Origin: Pegoplata infirma
Lineage: Eukaryota > Arthropoda > Insecta > Diptera > Anthomyiidae
Length of the DNA: 64,000 nt
Reading direction: 5' to 3'
Assembly: GCA_963921195.1 (NCBI GenBank)
Contig: OY992537.1
Span: 68,626,040 to 68,690,039 of the forward strand
A program made the position numbers and the translations under genes. The notes under the pieces are model-generated. The model saw only the letters and a program-made list of their open reading frames with translations, ran no database searches and had not been told where the DNA came from. Below, piece after piece: positions 11,954 through 23,048 of the stretch; the first letter of the stretch is position 1, and each line of letters starts with the position of its first letter.

Positions 11954-13577
11954 TACTTAAGGAAATAATGGCAAATAAGGATTTTATAAAAAATTTCATA
12001 CAAAAATTGATTTTTTGAAATTTTTTTTAGTGATCCTGAAATTTTGTCTATTTTGCTCTATCTCTTATATTTAAGGAAATAATGGCAAATAAAGATTTTA
12101 TAAAAAATTTCATACAAAAACAGATTTTTTTAATTTTTTTTAGTGATCCCAAAATTTCGTCTATTTTGATCTATCTCTTATACTTAAGTAAATAATAGCA
12201 AATAAAGATTTTATAAAAAATTTCATACAAAAATAGGTTTTTTGAAATTTTTGATAGTGATCCTGAAGTTTCGTCTATTTTGCTCTATATCTTATATTTA
12301 AGGAAATAATGGCAAATAAAGATTTTATAAAAAATTTCATACAAAAATATATTATTTGAATTTTTTTTCGTCTATTTTGCTCTATCTCTTATACTTAAGA
12401 AAATAATAGCAAATAAAGATTTTAAAAAATAAAAAAAATTTCATACAAAAATAGGTTTTTTGAAATTTTTGATAGTGATCCCCATTTTTCGTCTATTTTG
12501 CTCTATCTCTTATATTTAAGGAAATAATTGCGAATAAAGATTTTTTAAAAAATTTCATACGAAAATAGATTTTTTAAAATTTTTGTTAGTGATCCTGAAA
12601 TTTCGTCTATTTTGCTCTTATATTTAAGGAAATAATGGCAAATAAAGATTTTATAAAAATTTTCATACGAAAATAGATTTTTTAAAATTTTTTTTAGTGA
12701 TCCTGAAGTTTCGTCCATTGTGCTCTCTCTCTAATATTTAAGGAAATAATGGCGAATAAAGATTTTATAAAAAATTTCATACAAAAATAAATTTTTTGAA
12801 ATTTTTTTTAGTGATCCTGAAATTTCGTCTATTTTGCTCTATTTCTTATATTTAAGGAAATAATGGCAAATAAAGATTTTATAAAAAATTTCATACAAAA
12901 ACAGATTTTTTTTTAGTGATCCCAAAATTTCGTCTATTTTGCTCTATATCTTATATTTAAGGAAATAATTCCGAATAAAGATTTTATAAAAAATTTCATA
13001 CAAAAATATTTTTTTTAAAATTTTTTTTAGTGATCCTGAAATTTCGTCTATTTTGCTCTAGATCTAATTAAAAAATTTCATACAAAAACAGATTTTTTGA
13101 AATTTTTTTTAGTGATCCCAAAATTTCGTCTATTTTGCTCTATCTCTTATACTTAAGCAAATAATAGCAAATAAAGATTTTATGAAAAATTTCATCCAAA
13201 AATAGGGTTTTTGAAATTTTTGATAGTGATCCCCAAATTTCGTCTATTTTGCTCTATCTCTTATATTTAAGGAAATAATGGCGAATAAAGATTTTATAAA
13301 AAATTTCATACGAAAATAGATTTTTTTAAATGTTTTTTAGTGATCCTGAAATTTCGTCTATTTTGCTCTATCTCGTATATTTAAGGAAATAATAGCAAAT
13401 AAAGATTTTATAAAAAATTTCATACAAAAATAGGTTTTTTGAATTTTTTTTTAGTGATCCTGAAGTTTCGTCCATTGTGCTCTCTCTCTAATATTTAAGG
13501 AAATAATGGCGAATAAAGATTTTATAAAAAATTTCATACAAAAATAGATTTTTTGAAATTTTTTTTAGTGATCCTGA
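11954..13577. repeat. ~114-bp satellite array, right block
   Basis: Continuation of the same array after the insertion. 11954-13059 matches 4113-5218 nearly base for base (offset 7841). It ends abruptly in the middle of an AGTGATCCTGA motif where the next element begins. Confidence 0.93.
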
Positions 13578-13801
13578 GTGGCAACCACAATTTAAAGCGT
13601 CATATTATGATTGAACATTTTATCATAACTTGTTTGTAGCAACCATAACATTTTTGCAATAATCATGTTATGATCCTAAATATTCGAAAATTTATAATTT
13701 ATGATCATAATATGATTGCAACAACAATTTTATGATTGCTTTAAACATATTATGATAAAATTTGCAATCATAATATGAAGCTCTTAAATTGTGATTGCCA
13801 C
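13578..13801. mobile_element. MITE with ~36-bp terminal inverted repeats
   Basis: 224 bp. The left end begins GTGGCAACCACAATTTAAAG and the reverse complement of the right end begins GTGGCAATCACAATTTAAGA; both continue through TCATATTATGATTG. The interior is rich in ATCATAA/TTATGAT words. No clear target duplication is visible (flanks atcctga and aatcatat). Non-coding, mobilised in trans if at all. Confidence 0.75.
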
Positions 13802-15129
13802 AATCATATCTCTTCTCTAAGTGTTCTTTGAGACCGATCAGTTTCAAGCTTAATCCCAATGGTTTTCCAATGTGTATTTACTTCAAGTATTTACCGCCAT
13901 AAATTTAAATTTTTTAAGGCAAATCGTTGTATAAAGTTTGAAATAGTTCCCTTGTTAATGTGTTTCATTACTAGATTCTTTAAGAAAATTTATCTAATTT
14001 ACACCTTTGTCCTCTTTTCATGTTTCTTTGTACTCATAGTCCAGACAACAAATTTCTAAAGAATACCAGACAAGTACACGAAAAGTTTTCAATCAAATTA
14101 ACTGTAATTTGTTAAATTACATTAGACACGTTAAACTTTATCCTTTATTCAATACAAAACAATACTTCCGAAAATGACATCAAACAGCAAAAACCGAACG
14201 AAATCCTAAACAATAAAGGACAGTAAGTTAAATAAAGAAAAAGCATACAATTTTCTACGCCAGATGTCAACCTTGTATACAAACTTATAAAAAAAAGGAT
14301 GTCCTTTGTAATGATTTGAGTTAATTTAAACGCTATTGTGTTAAATCTTTGTAAAGATATTAAAAGAAATCAGCATTAATGTTGTCCTTGACTTTAATGT
14401 TATTGTATGGTTATATTCTTCTTCATTTTTTTTTCGGTTTTTAAATTTTGAATCTATTTAAAAAGTTTGTCAACGATGATTGTGTTGATGTTAATGTTGA
14501 TATTATGATGAGCTACAGTTAATTTTTTACCGGCACTGTTATTTAGAGATTATTTATGTTATCAAGTAAAAGTAAACAATTTTTCAAGTGGTAATAGGCT
14601 AGTTGAGCTCGGAAACGGGCACTTACAATTGGAGCCATGAATAGACCGCTGAAGTCAAAAAAGTATTACACAAGGGTGTTAAAGGATCGCTGATCATGGT
14701 TGTAAAAAAAAAAATCAAAACTCAAAATAGCGGATTTATTTTTTAATTGTTAACTTATTGTATTTCAATTAATGATTGTCGATAAATTTGGGGTCTTTAA
14801 TAACGAATATAAAAGCTCACATGGAAGGTCTTTTACAGGGCACCCACCGATTGTCCTGAATCTTGATTATGTGACTAAGGGGGAAAAATAAGAGTTACCT
14901 GTTTTTTGCCCAATCTCAAACGATTGCAAATATGTATTTTTTATGTATTTTAACATTTTACCAATAGTAAATTGCCAAAAAAATCTGTAAAAGTTAAATT
15001 TTTACAATTTTTTTTGCTAACGTTTGTTTGACGTAAATTACAACACCTTTTACTAATATTTTGACTAAGTTATTTTTTTTTTTTGAGTGTAGCTAAGCCG
15101 ATAAACTAATTTATGGAGTTTGTAATCCC
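13802..15129. other. Low-copy DNA with an orphan element end
   Basis: No gene recognised. The open frame at 13859-14059 has no recognisable features. At 15061-15089 a T-run followed by GAGTG and then TA looks like the right end of the CACTCAAAA-terminated family described below; its left end is not found. Otherwise unremarkable A+T-rich sequence. Confidence 0.4.
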
Positions 15130-17047
15130 TGAGCCCCTGAAAAAAATATTGATAAAAAAATATTGATGAAATAAAAAATATTGATGAAAAAAAAAAAAAT
15201 ATTGATGAAAAAAAAAAAATATTGATGAAAAAAATAATTTTGATGAATAAAAATATTGATAAAAAAAAATTGATGAAAAAAAAATATTGATGAAAAAAAA
15301 AATATTGATGAAAAAAAATATTGATGAAAAAAAAAAAAATAACAATGAAAAAAACATATTGATGGAAAATATATTGATTGAAAAAAAAATATTGATTAAA
15401 AAAAATATTGATGAAAAAAATATTGATGAAAAAAAATATTGATGAAAAAAAATATTGATAAAAAAAAATATTGATAAAAAAAAATATTGATGAAAAAAAT
15501 ATTGATAAAAAAATATTGATGAAAAAAAAATATTGATGAAAAAAAAATAATGATGAAAAAAATATTGATGGAGTAAAATATTGATAAAAAAATATTGATG
15601 AAAAAAAATATTGATGAAAAAAAAATATTGATAAAAAAAAATATTGAAAAAAAAAAAATTATTGATTAAAAAAAAATATTGATGAAAAAAAAGTATTGAT
15701 GAAAAAAAAATATTGATAAAAAAAATATTGATGAAAAAAAAAACAGTGATGAAAAAAATATTGATAAAAAAAAAATATTGATGAAAAAAAATGTTAATGA
15801 AAAAAAATATTGATAAAAAAAAAAATATTGATGAAAAAAAAAATAATGATGAAAAAATTATTGATAAAATAAAATATTGATAAAAAAAATATTGATGGAA
15901 AAAAAATATTGACAAAAATAAATATTGATGAAATAAAAAATATTGATGAAAAAAAAAATATTGATAAACAAAAAAAAAATTTTATAAAAAAAAAATATGA
16001 AAAAAAATATTGATGAAAAAAAAAATATTTATAAAAAAACTATTGATGAAAAATATTGATGAAAAATAATATTGATGAAAAAAAATATTGATGAAAAAAA
16101 TTTTAATAAAAAAAATATTGATGAAAAAAAGGATATTGATGAAAAAAACAAAAATATTGATGGAAAAAAAATATTGATGCAAAATAATTATGTTACGTTT
16201 TATTCACCAGCTGGTGAATATTTGTATATGAAAAAAAATATTGATGAAAAAAATATTGATGAAAAAAAAATATTGATAAAAAAAATATTATTGAAAAAAA
16301 AAATATTGATGAAAAAAAATATTGATAAAAAAAAAAAATATTGATGAAAAAAATATTGATGAAAAAAAAATATTGATAACAAAAATATTGATGAACAAAA
16401 AATATTGATGAAAAAAATATTGATGAAAAAAAAATAATGATGAAAAAAATATTGATGGAATAAAATATTGATGAAAAAAAATATTGATGGAAAAAAATAT
16501 TGATGAAAAAAAATATTGATGAAAAAAAATATTGATGAAAAAAATATTGTTGAAAAAAAATATTGATGAAAAAAAAATATTGATAAAAAAAATATTGATG
16601 AAAAAATAAACATTGATGAAAAAAAAATATTGATGAAAAAAAATGTTGATTAAAAAAAAATAATGATGAAATGAGGAAAAAAATATTGATGAAATAAAAT
16701 ATTGATAGAAAAAAATGTTGATGAAAAAAAAATATTGATGGAAAAAAATATTGACAAAAATAAATATTGATGAAATAAAAAATATTGATGAAAAAATATA
16801 GAAAAAAATATATTGATGAAAAAAAAATATTGATGAAAAACAAATATTGATAAACAAAAAAAAAAAATTGATAAAAAAAAATATGAAAAAAAAAATATTG
16901 ATGAAAAAAAAAATTATTTATAAAAAAAATATTGATGAAAAATATTGATGAAAAATAATATTGATGAAAAAAAATATTGATGAAAAAAATATTGATAAAA
17001 AAAATATTGATGAAAAAAAGGATATTGATGAAAAAAAAAATATTGAT
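15130..17047. repeat. TATTGATGAAAAAAA minisatellite array
   Basis: Tandem units of about 14-18 bp, consensus TATTGATGAAAAAAA, the A-run varying. Because A-run length varies, all frames of the minus strand stay open for long stretches, giving low-complexity FFINIFF/HQYFF strings that are not proteins. The array is interrupted at about 16183-16230 by one copy of the ATTCACCAGCTGGTGAAT module and ends at 17048 with a second. Related arrays lie at 21214-21283, 27441-27476, 28637-28798 and, degenerate, 40760-41400. Confidence 0.93.
16202..16219. other. Perfect 18-bp palindrome, copy 1
   Basis: ATTCACCAGCTGGTGAAT inside a longer conserved block that begins aaataattatgttacg. Here it lies within the array, and array units resume about 20 bp later. 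Confidence 0.85.
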
Positions 17048-17070
17048 GCAAAATAATTATGTTACGTTTT

Positions 17071-17088
17071 ATTCACCAGCTGGTGAAT
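17071..17088. other. Perfect 18-bp palindrome, copy 2
   Basis: Same palindrome and upstream block as at 16202. Here it marks the exact right end of the array and is followed by a tail (ttttactacaattttcgg) conserved at 28837 and, diverged, at about 41470. Confidence 0.85.
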
Positions 17089-17167
17089 ATTTGTTTTACT
17101 ACAATTTTCGGTTTTAAGAAAATGAAAACAGTAATTCCTATTTTCTTTTTTGTTAATCATTAGCTTA

Positions 17168-17375
17168 GACGGTATTTATACACTGCCTTTTTTTGCTTGA
17201 AATAAAGTCTTGCAACTTTTTTTTGTTGGCAAACGGGGGTGAAAAGAAAACGGGGTAGAAAAAAATCACGAATTCTGTTTTCCTTCTTCTATGCTTCTCA
17301 CCCCCGATTGCCATCAAAAAAATTCAGATAAAAAATGCGTTCAAGAAAAAACGCAGTGTGTAAATAAATACCGTC
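17168..17375. mobile_element. Foldback MITE with 3-bp TTA duplication
   Basis: 208 bp with inverted arms: left GACGGTATTTATACACTGC, right (reverse-complemented) GACGGTATTTATTTACACAC; further in, GGCAAACGGGGGTGAAAAG pairs with GGCAATCGGGGGTGAGAAG, so nearly the whole element folds back. TTA flanks both sides (17165-17167, 17376-17378). The paralogue at about 41533 reads gttagcTTAtatagtc with a single TTA and no element, and the copy at 28915 keeps only the left part. A 3-bp TTA duplication is typical of PIF/Harbinger-type transposition (family knowledge). Confidence 0.88.
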
Positions 17376-17439
17376 TTATATAGTCAAACTGAGGTGGTGT
17401 CCTGCAACTTTTTTAAAATTAGACACCAGCCTAAAAACA

Positions 17440-18040
17440 TTATCATGTTAAAAAACCTTGTCAAATTACTAGAAAAAGTCTCGTAATCCCATTTTACAAA
17501 TATTTGACAGTTTTCCTTGTTCTTTAAAAAATAATTTTCGATCGAAATTTACATTTTTTTGTAATTTTACAATTTTTCTTGTAATTTTACAAATTTCCAA
17601 GATTTTTTCCAAAAAAAAAATTAGTAAATTTACGAGAATTTCTTGTAAGCTTTATTTCGTCAAAAAAGTTGTAAATTTACAATTTTATTGGTAAAAATCT
17701 TGTCAAATTACAAAAAAGCTCGTAATTTTTACTAGGAATTCTCGTAAAATAGGAGGTAGCAAAAAATCTAGAAAAGTTACGAAACCTCCTTGTAAATTTT
17801 ATCGCGTCAAAAAAATTTTAAATTTACTATTTTATTGGTAAAAAGCTTGCAAAATTACAAAATTATTGGTAAAAAGCTTGTAAAATTATTAGGAATTCTC
17901 GTTAAATAGGAGGTAGCAAAAAATCTAGTAAAATTACGAAACCTCTTTGTAAATTTTATCGTGTCGAAAAATTTGTACATTTACAATTTTATTGGTAAAA
18001 ACCTTGTTAAATTACAAATTGCAAAATTGCACTTTTCGCA
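17440..18040. repeat. TTACAAAA/GGAATTCTCG dispersed repeat core
   Basis: Contains two spaced copies (about 157 bp apart, near 17731 and 17889) of aGGAATTCTCGT(A/T)AAATAGGAGG followed by TAGCAAAAAATCTAG. The same words recur at 56480-56870, 60290-61050 and 63440-63625, where they are bounded by CACT(C/A)AAAA termini. Here the termini are missing. Confidence 0.7.
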
Positions 18041-18468
18041 CGCACTTTTGACAACCCCCAGCAAAATTTTATGCTAAAAATTTTTGAAGAACATTTTTGA
18101 AATAAAGACCAAAATTAACCCTAAAAATGAGAGATAGAGGGTTAATATGTTCTAAGAAAAGAACCGCCATCAAATGTCACTTAAAGCATATTTTAACATT
18201 ATAATCTCAGAATTAGATTTTATACTTTTTTTGGTCTTATTTACAATGCCTTTGAAAAAAAATTTTAAAATTTCAGTGGGCCATTAAAAAATAACTGCAG
18301 CTAAGTTTTAAAACCACTTCAGGGGTTTTAGTATACTATTGGCATACTTTCATATTTTTTGGGACCCATCCATGATACAAAATCGTGTTGCACAGTGTTA
18401 CATTTGTATAGTTTTGAATAACTTCACTAGGAAGTGGATTTGACTTTTTTGCAAGTGATTTTACTTTT

Positions 18469-19790
18469 GAGTTAAAACACCTCAATTCAACCAAAAATAG
18501 TAGCATTTTTGACCTTACCCCTTTCGAATTTGATGAAACTTGGAATATAGTTGGGCCCTTACAAAAAAATCATAGTGCCAAAATTTTGTACTTCTGGTAG
18601 TTTTTCTTCCGGAGACATGGGGTCTTGAAAATTGGCAAAATCGTATATATTTGACAAAAGTGTTCTGAGATAAATAAAGATAACTCAAAAAGTAATAACA
18701 ATACAGGACTCAGTCAGGTTGCAAAAAATGTGTAATGAGACAACATTAAAAATGGCGTTCCCCAAGATTTTTTTTGAAAAAGGTCAAAGGTCATTGGCTT
18801 TAACCTTAATTTTTTGAGAGCTATTTCTCAAAAAAAAATATTTTTAAAATTTTGGAAAAAATATATTTTGTTAAGAATCACCTACACTACTTAAGTTTAA
18901 ATTTTCGGGATGGAGACTTCATTGGAACTTTTTATATTAATAGAAACATTGTGACAGGAAAGAAAAAGCGGTGCAATTTCCCTTAAAAAAAAAAATATTT
19001 TTTTTTGTCTTTGAAATTCTATTTAATTTTTCTGAATGTTTTTGACGTTCTGAGTCCAAATATGACCTTTGAACTGGTCTATCGCTATTACTTTTCAAGA
19101 TATCTGCACATAAATGTGTAAAAATTGCTAAAATGCTATTGCTGTGTTTTTTGAACATTTAGGTGCATATATCTTGAAAAGTAATAGCGATAGACAAGTT
19201 CAAAGGTCATATTTGGACTCAGCACGTCAAAAACATTCAGAAAAATGAAATAGAATTTCAAAGACAAAAAAAATATTTTTTTTCTAAGGGAAATTACACA
19301 GCTTTTTCTTTCCTGTCACAATGTTTCTATTAATATAAAATGTTCCAATGAAGTCTCCATCCTGAAAATTTAAACTTAAGTAGTATAGGTGATTCTTAAC
19401 AACATATATTTTTTCCAAAATTTTAAAAATATCGTTTTTTGAGATATAGCTCTCCAAAAATAAAGGATAAAATCAATGACCTTTGACCTTTTTCAAAAAA
19501 AATCTTGGGGAATGCCATTTTAAAGGCTGTCTCATTACCTATTATTTGCAACCTGACTGAGACCCGTATTGTTATTACTTTTCCAGTTATCTTTATTTAT
19601 CTCAGAACACTTTTGTCAAATATATATGATTTTGATAATTTTCGAAACCGCATATCTCGAATACTGGAATGACAAGAAACCTGAAAAATTGGCAAAATCT
19701 CTTTTTGGTAAAATTAAACTCCAGCACTTAATTTCATTAAATTTGGAGGGGTGCGGTCAACTCCTCGGTTGAATTGAGGTGTTTTAGCTC
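18469..19790. mobile_element. 1.3-kb foldback element, empty site available
   Basis: Two arms of roughly 640 bp fold on a centre near 19130. Ends are GAGTTAAAACACCTCAATTC and its inverted partner GAGCTAAAACACCTCAATTC. Interior pairs include AGTAATAGCGATAGAC and its complement, and a pair containing GGTCAAAGGTCA. TTTT lies on both sides (18465-18468, 19791-19794); the paralogue at 29886-29889 has a single TTTT joining tttac to ccggaattgg, so the insertion postdates the D1/D2 duplication. Open frames at 18937-19158 and 19569-19772 are arm shadows. Superfamily unknown. Confidence 0.85.
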
Positions 19791-21013
19791 TTTTCCGGAA
19801 TTGGCATCCCCTTGACTTTAAATCATAACAGATTAAGAAACAAAACTATATTTTCAGTAACCCTCTTAAGTTTCTATAGAGTGTTTAATGTTTCCAGTTG
19901 GACGACTGTATTTTTTATCAACTTGTTATTTTCTATATACTTTATACTTGATATTTAGTTAATGGTTAGTGATTCTTATAAAGATTTCAATTTTGTTTTA
20001 AAATGGTGGTTGATTTAATGATGATTCAATATTGAAAGTTTTTATTTTGAAAAGGGGACACTTTTAAAAATGTATGAAGGGTTTTTTATGGTATTTAGGG
20101 TGCAATTTTTGTAGATATTCTATTGTTATTTTTGCAAAATAAAGTAATATTAAAATATTATAAATCATGTTAATGGACCATAAAATATTTTTGATCTATG
20201 GCATGTATTTAGCAGAGACACTCTTATTAATATATTCATAAAAAAATATTTTAAACCAGCTTCTGAAATAAAACGGAACAGAAAACAGGCTATTAACATT
20301 ATTTTTCTCATAAGTATATTTAATAAATTTGTTTGACTTATTTCATACTTCTTTTGTGACACACAATAAACAAAATATTTTTTGTTTAATATTTTTTGTT
20401 TATTTTTATCGAAAAACGCGACTGGAGTGAACTTTTTCTATAGCGCAAAAAAAAAATTTTTTTCATGTTTCGTGAAATCGCGAATTGCTCTAGAAAACCT
20501 GGGAAACACAGGTATTTTATTTTTGGCCCTACTCTCAGAATTTTTTGGTCCACTTCATATGTACAGTAGCGCGTCCCGAATTCGGCTTTTTTTCGAATTT
20601 GAAAATGCTTGCCCCCCCAAAAGATGGGGACTTAGGAGCCATTTAGGGAAAAAATAACAAAAAAAGTTTTGGACAAAAAACCAGTTTGCTACCTGCGGCT
20701 AAAGATTGCAATCTCAGTGCATTTTGAAATTTTTTTTTTTTTTTTGTTTTTTAAAAAATTATGCCAAAAGTTGCGCAATATAGAGTACATTCCGGGAAAA
20801 ATATTAATAAAATTTCCATGGAGTAATTTTGGTGCAGAGTTGCATTTTAAAGATCAAATCGATTATACTTTTATAATGAGCTAAATAAGGTGGTTGGTCT
20901 CGTCGAAATGGTCACAAAAATGCTCATCCAACTTGGCAAAAACCCTCAAATTTTAAAGTTATCGTCAACAAACTTTTTTTGGGACTTTTCTCACTAAACC
21001 ACGTGTAACTCAG
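19791..21013. repeat. Duplicated segment D1, second part
   Basis: 19791-20575 matches 29886-30640. From about 20865 to the gap the sequence matches the left inverted repeat of the element at 30907 (phrases ggtctcgtcgaaatg and gggacttttctcactaaacc), so a related element probably begins here and runs into the gap. Small open frames here have no recognisable content. Confidence 0.65.
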
Positions 21014-21213
21014 NNNNNNNNNNNNNNNNNNNNNNNNNNNNNNNNNNNNNNNNNNNNNNNNNNNNNNNNNNNNNNNNNNNNNNNNNNNNNNNNNNNNNNN
21101 NNNNNNNNNNNNNNNNNNNNNNNNNNNNNNNNNNNNNNNNNNNNNNNNNNNNNNNNNNNNNNNNNNNNNNNNNNNNNNNNNNNNNNNNNNNNNNNNNNNN
21201 NNNNNNNNNNNNN
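21014..21213. other. Assembly gap (200 N)
   Basis: A run of exactly 200 N between an element related to 30907 and a TATTGATGAAAA array. The true length is unknown, and any frame spanning it is meaningless. Confidence 1.
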
Positions 21214-21283
21214 AAAAAAATATTGATGAAAAGAAATATTGATGAAATAAAATATTGATGAAATAAAATATTGATAAAAAAAA
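21214..21283. repeat. TATTGATGAAAA array fragment
   Basis: Four or five units of the array. The LINE was inserted within this array, because the same units resume at about 27441 on its other side. Confidence 0.85.
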
Positions 21284-21319
21284 TATAATAATAATAATAA
21301 TAACAAATTCCCGTGGATC

Positions 21320-21452
21320 CTATAAGGAGCATAGGGCCATAACATATCTATTCCATTCAATTCTGTCCAACGCAAGTGCCTTAATCTCGTTCCAGCTCTT
21401 GTTCATTCCGGCAGCTTCCAATTCAATTTGGCGACGCCATGTGTGTGATGGT
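21320..21452 (-). pseudogene. RTE C-terminal end, separated by the hAT-like insertion
   Basis: If the inserted element and one copy of the 8-bp duplication are ignored, the frame continues without shift from GRPS into HTWRRQIELEAAG, then NKSWNEIKALALDR and WNRYVMALCSL, ending in TAG at 21320-21322. TWRR and the W-rich ending are typical of RTE C-termini. This shows that the hAT-like element landed inside the LINE and that this part of the LINE was still in frame when it did. Confidence 0.88.
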
Positions 21453-21904
21453 CAGTGTTGCCAGATAAGGGGATTTGTCCCCAAAATGGGGATTTCGAGT
21501 TTGGTTTGGGGACAAGATTTCCAGGGGAGGGATTTGTGGATTTCGCAAATTTTTGGGGATTTTCTCTAAAATTTGGGGATTTTTTTATTTCAAAAATTAA
21601 AAATTTAATTTTTAAAACTGTTAAGACTATTACCAATCAATGAGATTGACATTGGTACAGAATGCTGTCAAAAATTACAACTACATTCATTTGTTAATGT
21701 CAAAGTAGTTAAATTGGAATAACAATGCTTTAATTATTTTTTGACGTTTTTTGAAAAACAAAAATATTGTTTTTAAATTCTCCGTAAAACTGTCCTTAAT
21801 CCCATCATTTAGATTGGGCAAGATAAAATAATGTAGGTCGGGACTAATTTTAGTAAATAATAAATGTTTTACGAGGGTCGAACAAAGTTATTTATTTTCA
21901 AACT

Positions 21905-22215
21905 CGGAATAGTTTATATTCAGTTGTCAAATAATTTTTTCTAACGACAAACAAAAATACTAAAAGTCAATCAATACAGCTAAAGAAACCATTATTTTTT
22001 GACCTCCAATACTTTTGACCACCAATTTATTTGGGAACAATAAAAAAATATTTTGTTTATTTATTTTAAAACATCTACTTAAGTGCAAAGTAATGAGATA
22101 TCAAAATAAAAAAATATTTCTTTGTTTACAAAAAAAAATGGTGGTCAAAAGTATTGGTGGCCAAAAAATAGGCACTGGTGTCGTTTAAAAAATAATTTGA
22201 CAACCGAATAGAAAT
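21905..22215. repeat. Inverted-repeat module, mariner-like MITE
   Basis: Arms pair across a centre near 22080: CCAATACTTTTGACCACCA on one side and TGGTGGTCAAAAGTATTGG on the other, extending out to GTTGTCAAATAATTTTTT and its complement. Repeats of this type often derive from Tc1/mariner elements, but no target duplication was identified. Confidence 0.6.
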
Positions 22216-22784
22216 TTTGGAGTATTACCTCTTAGCACGAATCTGTCATCAGAAAAGTTTTATCAATTAGCCTTCTCGAGATATAGGCATTTTAATATTT
22301 TGTGGACCAAGCCTTCAAAACCAACAATTCTTTTAATAATGGAAAAGCGTCTGTTAAAGGAATATATTTTTTTTATTCAAATTTCTTATAAAAATCCTAA
22401 CATATCCAAGATATCCGGACTCGATACGATCAGGGATACCATCAGGTAATGTCAAGGAAGTTGACAACGTCCTTTTTGCAATAAATATCCAAATTTTGCA
22501 AGAAATTTCCTGTTCAAACCAGATATGTATGTAAAGTGGACACTCCAATAAAGAGAACCTGAGTTTAAAATTTAAAATCCATTGATTGTATCCAAAAATG
22601 TTTGCCAATTTTAATAGTTTTTTTTTGGTAATATTGAGGAAAAAAAATTAAAATACATTTGCTTTAGTATACCTGCCTCCTGGATACGAATCAGTCATCA
22701 GAAAAATTTAATTTCTTAATATTGGAAAAGTGTGTGTTAAAGTTATATAAAAATAAAATTTTTTGAATAACAAACTACAAAAAC

Positions 22785-22995
22785 CGTACTTCTGTAAAAT
22801 TATACGGAATAATCCAGTCACAAATAATTTAAGTGATAAAAATATTTTTCCGTAACTTTTGTAGTTTATTGCTTTTACAACTGTATAAATCATTCAATAT
22901 TTTATTTTCCTTGAAAAACAAACGATAAAACGTTTAAAACAACTTTAACTAAAAACTTTTGGAATAACCGTAAATAGTTACTGTAAAACTTTTCT
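22785..22995. repeat. Dispersed repeat, inverted relative to 45245-45440
   Basis: The reverse complement of this block matches 45245-45440 closely, including GTTTTATCGTTTGTTTTTC and GTTACTGTAAAACTTTTC at the outer end. The shared edge (a CACCC(A/G)GAAAAGTTTTAC phrase) suggests an element terminus. Confidence 0.75.
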
Positions 22996-23048
22996 GGGTG
23001 AAATATCTAATTTGAACAGATTTTTTTTTCAAAATTCGAATAGTTATA

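Larger units (their letters stand above)
17099..18468. repeat. Duplicated segment D1, first part
   Basis: Sequence following the palindrome. 17099-17215 and 17513-18468 match 28847-28967 and 28974-29885, and 17099-17167 plus 17376-17455 match 41460-41613. It contains the MITE at 17168 and a block (about 17440-18040) of the TTACAAAAA/GGAATTCTCGTAAAATAGG type that also forms the interior of the elements at 56479, 60288 and 63432. No coding region. Confidence 0.75.

Noticed and set aside
15106..16857. Long minus-strand frames of FFINIFF/HQYFF residues up to 269 codons
   Set aside because: They are the reverse reading of TATTGATGAAAA units; overlapping frames give the same low-complexity string and there is no non-repetitive coding sequence.
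21010..21375. Frames spanning the N run
   Set aside because: Unknown bases give no coding evidence.
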